From contig DAOVQG010000165.1 of the NCBI GenBank assembly GCA_030628805.1, positions 1-10,397 of the forward strand: 10,397 nucleotides of DNA, in the 5' to 3' direction. The stretch comes from JAGMDK01 sp023128695. GTDB lineage: Bacteria; Planctomycetota; Phycisphaerae; UBA1845; Fen-1342. The position numbers and the translations under genes were made by a program. The notes under the pieces are model-generated. The model was not told the DNA's origin. It was given only the letters and a program-made list of their open reading frames with translations, and did no database searches. Position 1 is the first letter of the stretch; each line of letters opens with the position of its first letter. Below are positions 6,771 to 10,397 of this stretch, one piece after another.

Positions 6771-7904
6771 ATGAGCCCGGAAATAGAAAACAACCCGAGA
6801 GACGAAACGGGCATCTCGCCACCAAGGGCGAGTGTGCGGACATCATGGTGGTCGGCGCTGGTGCGGACCGTTCTCGCGTTCATGTTTATCTTCTCGACAT
6901 TGGCGGCGGGCCATCTCCTGATGGTGGCGATCAACGCCGTCGACCACGCCTATAGTGCTGATGTGTATCAGCAGGCAGGTCTGGATGCTCGCTGGTTTGG
7001 GGATCGAAGCCTCACGGAGGAGATTGAAGCTCTGCCGGCTAATGCGTCGCGGTCGACGGTGATCCGCCAGCCGTCGGCCGCGACCGACGCCGGCCTTGAC
7101 CAGACGCTGCGCATGTTGCCCATCTCGCCGTTCCTGCTGGTGGCGCTGACGGTGCTGACGGCCTTGGGCTTGGGGTTGTTAGTAGTCTCCCGCCGTGTTC
7201 ATAACGACGCCCTGCAATCGGTCATCGGCGTCTTCGCCGGCTTGCTGATCTGGACCGGGGCGGTGGAATACGGGTTGATGATCGCCAGCCGCTCGCTGGG
7301 CGTGGCCAAGGCCGTCAAGGTACACGCGGATCAGCTCATCGGCGTCTACGGCGAATACGTGCTCCTAAAGCACTCGTGGGGCTTGCTCGTGGTGGTATTG
7401 ATTTACCTGCTCTTCCTCGAATCCAACCGCTGCAACGTGTTCCTCTGGCTACGCCGCAAGCTCGCCCTGATGCGCGGCGCCGTGGCGACCGGCCGCGTCG
7501 ATAACTTCGCTCCCCGGACGGCGTTCCAGTACATCATGATTATCTGGACGTTCTACGTGCTCCTGCTGTGGGCTTATGACCCGACCGCTTTCGGCCCGGA
7601 CGGCGTGTTCACACACATCATCTTCTTCTGCTCGTTCGGAACGGCCGGATTTCTGCTGCTGCGGCTGTATCGACAGAAGACGATGGGACCGGCCATTCGG
7701 TACGCCATCGGCGTGGCCATCGTGGGCTGGATACCGATCGAGATTGCGGCCAAGTGGGGCCTGTTCCGGGAACCGTGGCTGATTTTGAATCCGCTTACCG
7801 CCGTGGCGTTCTTCGGGGGCGCGATCCTGGGCACTTGGCTCATCGTTCGGGAAATTAAGCGGTCGAGTAATACCGGTTCGGCTACCCACCTGGCCACGGC
7901 ATAA
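6771..7904 (+). CDS. Multi-pass membrane protein of unknown function
   Basis: Starting at ATG 6771 the protein has 377 residues. I see eight likely membrane segments at about residues 31-55, 118-140, 148-172, 203-217, 252-269, 279-300, 309-328 and 337-360. A hydrophilic, probably non-cytoplasmic loop lies between the first two (about 57-115). A cytoplasmic basic loop (RRKLALMRGAVATGR) lies between segments 4 and 5. No transporter, kinase or protease motif is recognised. A GTG at 6684 in the same frame overlaps the previous gene. I reject it because the extended -10 promoter lies downstream of it and the extra residues look unrelated. The ribosome site is weak (GAGTAGG). The gene converges on hicB across a 103-base gap holding an inverted repeat. 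Confidence 0.75.
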   Translation: MSPEIENNPRDETGISPPRASVRTSWWSALVRTVLAFMFIFSTLAAGHLLMVAINAVDHAYSADVYQQAGLDARWFGDRSLTEEIEALPANASRSTVIRQPSAATDAGLDQTLRMLPISPFLLVALTVLTALGLGLLVVSRRVHNDALQSVIGVFAGLLIWTGAVEYGLMIASRSLGVAKAVKVHADQLIGVYGEYVLLKHSWGLLVVVLIYLLFLESNRCNVFLWLRRKLALMRGAVATGRVDNFAPRTAFQYIMIIWTFYVLLLWAYDPTAFGPDGVFTHIIFFCSFGTAGFLLLRLYRQKTMGPAIRYAIGVAIVGWIPIEIAAKWGLFREPWLILNPLTAVAFFGGAILGTWLIVREIKRSSNTGSATHLATA

Positions 7905-7947
7905 TTCAGCTATATGACCTACGCGATCGCGCTCGATGGTCCGAGCC

Positions 7948-8012
7948 CGAAGCGCGAGCGAGGATTTCGCGGGAGTTTAGAGAATCTCCAGCAATCCCTA
8001 GCTTGCGCTACG
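7948..8012. repeat. Imperfect inverted repeat between convergent genes
   Basis: CGAAGCGCGAGCGAGG (7948-7963) recurs inverted at 7997-8012 as CTAGCTTGCGCTACG preceded by C, matching at 13 of 16 positions; similarity continues a few bases inward with a gap. The arms lie between the ends of the membrane protein gene and hicB. The right arm covers the hicB stop codon (8008-8010). It resembles a palindromic repeat seen around planctomycete genes, as I recall, and could end transcription from both sides. Confidence 0.5.
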
Positions 8013-8220
8013 CCGCATGGACGGTGTCTGTCGTCGCGGTCGGGGGGGGCACCAACTCGCCGTGATGCCGAAGCGAGTCAATGTGCAAGTTGACTGCTTC
8101 CTGGATGATTTTCTTCGCCTCTTCGAGGGTCTCCCCGCACGCGACACATCCCGGCAAGTCCGGCACATAGGCCGAGTAGCTCCCGTCGCCGGCTTTCTCG
8201 ATCACGACCACGTAATTCAT
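8008..8220 (-). CDS. hicB: HicB-family antitoxin, short form
   Basis: The 70-residue product matches the HicB antitoxin core: MNYVVVIEK, then GSYSAYVPDLPGCVACGETLEEAKKIIQEAVNLHI, a partial RNase H-like fold that binds and blocks HicA. It stops shortly after the core with a proline-rich tail (VPPPTATTDTVHAA). No C-terminal helix-turn-helix or ribbon-helix-helix domain is seen, unlike longer HicB proteins that repress their own promoter. The start lies nine bases after the hicA stop, and the ribosome site GAGGA overlaps that stop, so the two genes are coupled. A run of eight G on the plus strand (8042-8049) lies in the tail-coding part. Identification is firm; whether the pair is active is unknown. 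Confidence 0.9.
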   Translation of the reverse strand: MNYVVVIEKAGDGSYSAYVPDLPGCVACGETLEEAKKIIQEAVNLHIDSLRHHGELVPPPTATTDTVHAA

Positions 8221-8229
8221 CTCAATTCC

Positions 8230-8421
8230 TCATTTCAATCCGGCCTGCTTGAGGATGCTGCCGAGGGTGCCGGGAGGAACCTCTTTCGCGAGCTTCCCAC
8301 CGGCGGCGATCGTTAGGGTTCCGGTCTTCTTCGGGTGACGAAACTGCATGTGACTACCTACTGTCCGTTCGATGTACCAGCCATCTGATTTAATCCGTCT
8401 GATCAAATCACGGTATTTCAT
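8230..8421 (-). CDS. hicA: HicA-family mRNA interferase toxin
   Basis: The 63-residue product has the double-stranded RNA-binding-like HicA fold. It begins KYRDLIRRIKSDGWYIER and has the conserved GSHMQFRHP, in which H24 is the expected catalytic histidine. TLTIAAGGKLAKEVPPGTLGSILKQAGLK completes the usual ending. HicA toxins cleave mRNA and are neutralised by HicB. I chose ATG 8421 over a TTG at 8454, because the extra 11 residues are not typical of the family and the putative promoter lies over them. Toxin-first order matches other hicAB operons. The gene is complete with no damaged key residue, so it may be functional. Confidence 0.92.
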   Translation of the reverse strand: MKYRDLIRRIKSDGWYIERTVGSHMQFRHPKKTGTLTIAAGGKLAKEVPPGTLGSILKQAGLK

Positions 8422-8430
8422 TTTTCTACC

Positions 8431-8467
8431 CAATACGTATTGTCGCCAAGACAAGCTGGATTATCAA
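8431..8467 (-). promoter_or_regulatory. hicAB promoter with overlapping palindromic operator candidate
   Basis: On the minus strand TTGATA (8467-8462) and GACAAT (8444-8439) are 17 bases apart, each a fair sigma70 match (5 of 6 and 4 of 6). A perfect 12-bp palindrome, CAATACGTATTG (8431-8442), overlaps the -10 box and the predicted start site. It lies nine bases before the hicA ATG. This is where an autoregulator of a toxin-antitoxin operon would bind. Confidence 0.5.
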
Positions 8468-8530
8468 GAAAGACGCCATTAAACAACGGACGGCAGGGAA
8501 CTCGGACGCTGTAGTCGAGGGCGGTGTGGA

Positions 8531-10063
8531 CTATTGCAGCGAACAGTTAAGCTCATCACCAACCTTGGCGAGATAGCTTCGCAAGGCGTGCGGCGACCAA
8601 CTGAAGACGATGAAGCGCTCGGTGACGGTCCACGCCGGGCCCGCGACCAGACCATATTGCAGGCACCAGACACCATCGCCGCTGTGATGCAGATTCCACG
8701 GCGGCGGCGCACGGCCTTCCGCGGCCGCCTGATCGAGCGCGGCCTGAAAAGCACCGCACATGGAATCTATGGTCTGTCGGACCGCCGCCGGCTCGTCGCG
8801 AATCTCGATCAGGCCTGTTACCGCCAACGGCAGACGCAACGGATGCGGGGGATCGTTGTGCAGGACGATGTATTCGCCGAGGTGTGCCAGCAAGTTGCGC
8901 TCCACGTCGAAGCCGTGCTCGGCCTGGATTTGGGCCCAGATGCGCTCGATGTTTTCCCGCTGCCGGCCCTCTTGGATGGACATGAGCCCGCGGAAAAAAC
9001 GCCGCAGGAAACGGTCCAGCGGGAGGTGGTAGATCGCGTAGCGGGCCTCGGCGGGCACGGTCGCCAACAGCCGCGGGTCGCGATTCTCCGGGTCGGCGTA
9101 CATCCGCCGCACGGTCTCATCTCCGAGGCGGAAATGTGCCACGCGGAATACGTGGGAACGTGGGAACGTGGGAACGTGGGAACGTGTTTCATCTCCGAGG
9201 CGGAAATGTGCCACGCAGAATAAGGCCCGCCCCTCGAGTCCCAGGGCCCAATGCGCCTGCTCCAGATTACCGGCGTCCCAGGCCCGAAAGAATTTGCCGG
9301 CCCGGCCGTCGAGGAACGGGTCGAGGCGGTCCTGAATGTCCGCGGCGGCGACGAAAAGCTCGATCAAAGCCCGCCGGCCCCAGTTGCGGCGAGCCGCGGC
9401 GTACCACGGAACCTCACTCAGCGAGGGGGCCTCCCCGGCGGCGATGGCCGCGATGCTCGGCCAGACGCCCGCCCCGACCGTCAGCACGAAGTGGCCGTCA
9501 ATGTGCCCCCAGGCGATAACGGCCCACTCCGGCAGCCGCTGGTCACGCAGCTCTTGATACGGCCACGAGCCGGCCGTCTTCGTCACGAGCGTGGCCTCGG
9601 CGCGGTCGGTCTGCTCGTTGACGGTCTTCTGAATGAGCCGCAGGAACGGCTCGGGGTGGCCGCGGTTCTGAACCACGAGCGCGCCGCGGAGGCGGTCGAC
9701 CCGTTTCGCCTGGGGGTCGGTTTCGACCGGCTTGGCCCGGGCGTCGATCAGCGCCAGGGCGTGTGGATAACGGATCATCAGGTTGAACAATTCCGCCGCC
9801 CGCACGCCGAGTTGCGTCCCGCTGTCCAGGCCCCCGCGGGCGGAGCCGGCCAGACGCGTGCCCAACTCGAGCAGCGTCTGGAGCGCCGAGGGCTCGTCAG
9901 AAACGGGGGCGGCGTCCGGCAACGGCCGTCCCTGCCAGCAGAGCAAGCTCTCGGCCGGGATCAGATCGAGCGGCTCCCGGGCCTCGGCGACGGAAGCCCC
10001 AGAAAGCCAGAGTGCAAGAACCCCGCCTACCCATGCTGATGCTATCTGACCGCGTACAATCAT
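8531..10063 (-). CDS. Secreted hypothetical protein, DUF3352-like, with internal duplication
   Basis: From ATG 10063 the product is 510 residues. It has a signal peptide (R4, hydrophobic core 7-23, likely cleavage after VAEA at residue 28). The mature start, LDLIPAESLLCWQGRPLP, resembles planctomycete DUF3352-type proteins in which a pathway to LIPA opens the domain; that assignment is tentative. No catalytic motif is recognised. Residues 284-293 and 308-317 are the same peptide, VAHFRLGDET, because of a 72-bp in-frame duplication. The 14 residues between them are partly encoded by an 8-bp microsatellite (SHVPTFPRSHV). Removing 24 residues restores a plausible uninterrupted protein. An ATG at 10141 in the same frame would prepend 26 residues encoded by an inverted repeat, so I reject it. 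The start codon itself lies inside that element. The long plus-strand frames opposite this gene lack such features. Confidence 0.7.
   Translation of the reverse strand: MIVRGQIASAWVGGVLALWLSGASVAEAREPLDLIPAESLLCWQGRPLPDAAPVSDEPSALQTLLELGTRLAGSARGGLDSGTQLGVRAAELFNLMIRYPHALALIDARAKPVETDPQAKRVDRLRGALVVQNRGHPEPFLRLIQKTVNEQTDRAEATLVTKTAGSWPYQELRDQRLPEWAVIAWGHIDGHFVLTVGAGVWPSIAAIAAGEAPSLSEVPWYAAARRNWGRRALIELFVAAADIQDRLDPFLDGRAGKFFRAWDAGNLEQAHWALGLEGRALFCVAHFRLGDETRSHVPTFPRSHVFRVAHFRLGDETVRRMYADPENRDPRLLATVPAEARYAIYHLPLDRFLRRFFRGLMSIQEGRQRENIERIWAQIQAEHGFDVERNLLAHLGEYIVLHNDPPHPLRLPLAVTGLIEIRDEPAAVRQTIDSMCGAFQAALDQAAAEGRAPPPWNLHHSGDGVWCLQYGLVAGPAWTVTERFIVFSWSPHALRSYLAKVGDELNCSLQ
9117..9222. repeat. 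Direct repeat, 34-bp copies 72 bp apart, inside a CDS
   Basis: 9117-9150 and 9189-9222 match at 33 of 34 positions (G versus A at 9145 and 9217). The offset of 72 bp is 24 codons, so the reading frame of the secreted protein is kept. The duplication makes the peptide VAHFRLGDET appear twice. The 38 bases between the copies are mostly microsatellite. Confidence 0.95.
9151..9186. repeat. 8-bp microsatellite CGTGGGAA, 4.5 copies
   Basis: Four perfect copies of CGTGGGAA plus CGTG lie inside the coding sequence, between the two copies of the 34-bp direct repeat. The unit is not a multiple of three, so gain or loss of one unit shifts the reading frame. Confidence 0.95.
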
Positions 10064-10146
10064 GCGCCAACTCGGTGATCGTAAGGCCGCGCGGGCTTCA
10101 GGCCCGCAACTCTTCGTTGCCACACAATTGTACACGGTCATTTAGC
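10041..10146. repeat. Second nested inverted-repeat element, 106 bp
   Basis: The outer arms (10041-10071 and 10116-10146) are inverted copies matching at 24 of 31 positions. The best part is TGACCGCGTACAAT against TGACCGTGTACAAT (13 of 14). Inside is a hairpin GCGGGC (10091-10096), loop TTCAG, GCCCGC (10102-10107). The sequence differs from the element at 1793-1910 but the plan is the same. The start codon and first seven codons of the minus-strand secreted protein lie in the left arm. It could instead be a large regulatory hairpin. Confidence 0.65.
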
Positions 10147-10397
10147 TGAATGATGCATCAAGAGACGCACCCTGCACGGCTCTTTGCCGGGTGCATGACA
10201 GTTTGGGCGGGGTTGGATTTGTGGCTGAATTGCCGGTGTGACCAGTTGCGGATGATAGCCCTGAAAGACTGCCATGTGGTCATTGGACACACATTATTAG
10301 CGCATATTTTCCACGGGCCGTCCAGGGGCGGCTTTTCGCGGGTGGAGTCAGGGTGGCCGTTCGGGCTGCCGGCCTCTTCTCTCTCGTTTGGTTGAGC
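10147..10397. other. Right-hand region without a convincing gene
   Basis: An 81-residue plus-strand frame (10150-10395) has no ribosome site or recognisable domain and an odd composition, so I do not call it. The stretch holds a perfect 10-bp palindrome TGATGCATCA (10151-10160) and a hairpin GCACCC (10167-10172) with GGGTGC (10189-10194). These lie upstream of the minus-strand secreted protein gene, where its promoter should be, but I see no good -35/-10 pair. A weak TTGGAC/TATTTT pair (10283-10310, plus strand) could serve a gene beyond the window. Confidence 0.4.

Noticed and set aside
8422..8454. Upstream TTG start for hicA
   Set aside because: The extra residues are not part of the HicA family and they cover the putative promoter and palindrome.
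8534..10039. Two long plus-strand frames (8534-9223 and 9251-10039)
   Set aside because: They lie opposite the minus-strand secreted protein, which has a signal peptide and plausible globular sequence. The plus-strand translations are rich in R, G and P and show no domain.
10064..10141. Upstream ATG start for the secreted protein
   Set aside because: The added 26 residues are encoded by the inverted-repeat element and would bury the signal peptide.
10283..10310. Plus-strand promoter TTGGAC/TATTTT
   Set aside because: Both boxes are weak matches and no downstream gene is visible within the window.
10150..10395. An 81-residue plus-strand frame at the right end
   Set aside because: It has no ribosome site, no domain, an unusual composition and palindromes inside it.

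Overview
The window looks like high-GC chromosomal DNA of a planctomycete, probably of the Phycisphaerae type. This is inferred, not proven. The signs are a secreted protein with a cysteine-containing dockerin-like tail, a large pseudopilin-type protein with the FTLIELL leader, several genes with weak or no Shine-Dalgarno sequence, and short palindromic repeats at gene edges.

Layout. Positions 1-129 hold short tandem repeats. Then come a GT4-like glycosyltransferase (130-1239) and a small membrane protein that is translationally coupled to it and apparently starts at CTG (1236-1796). A nested inverted-repeat element (1793-1910) and a sigma70-like promoter precede clpC (2101-4620), the one confidently named housekeeping gene. 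A clear intrinsic terminator follows clpC. A strong promoter in an AT-rich patch then leads into a secreted dockerin-tailed protein (4869-5765), a prepilin-type protein (5836-6729) and an eight-segment membrane protein of unknown function with its own extended -10 promoter (6771-7904).

The right part is on the minus strand. It holds a hicA-hicB toxin-antitoxin pair (8421-8008) with a palindrome over its promoter, and a secreted protein resembling DUF3352-type planctomycete proteins (10063-8531). That gene carries an in-frame 72-bp duplication containing an 8-bp microsatellite. Its start codon lies inside a second nested inverted repeat (10041-10146). The last 250 bases show no convincing gene.

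How the genes relate. ClpC is expected to unfold substrates for ClpP, but no clpP, ctsR or mcsAB lies in the window. The glycosyltransferase and its downstream partner form a two-gene unit. The dockerin-tailed and prepilin proteins are both envelope or export products, each probably working with partners elsewhere. HicAB is a self-contained accessory module. I see no clear undescribed multi-gene system. The most unusual signals are the repeat elements that overlap coding ends, the CTG start, and the repeat-driven insertion in the secreted protein gene.
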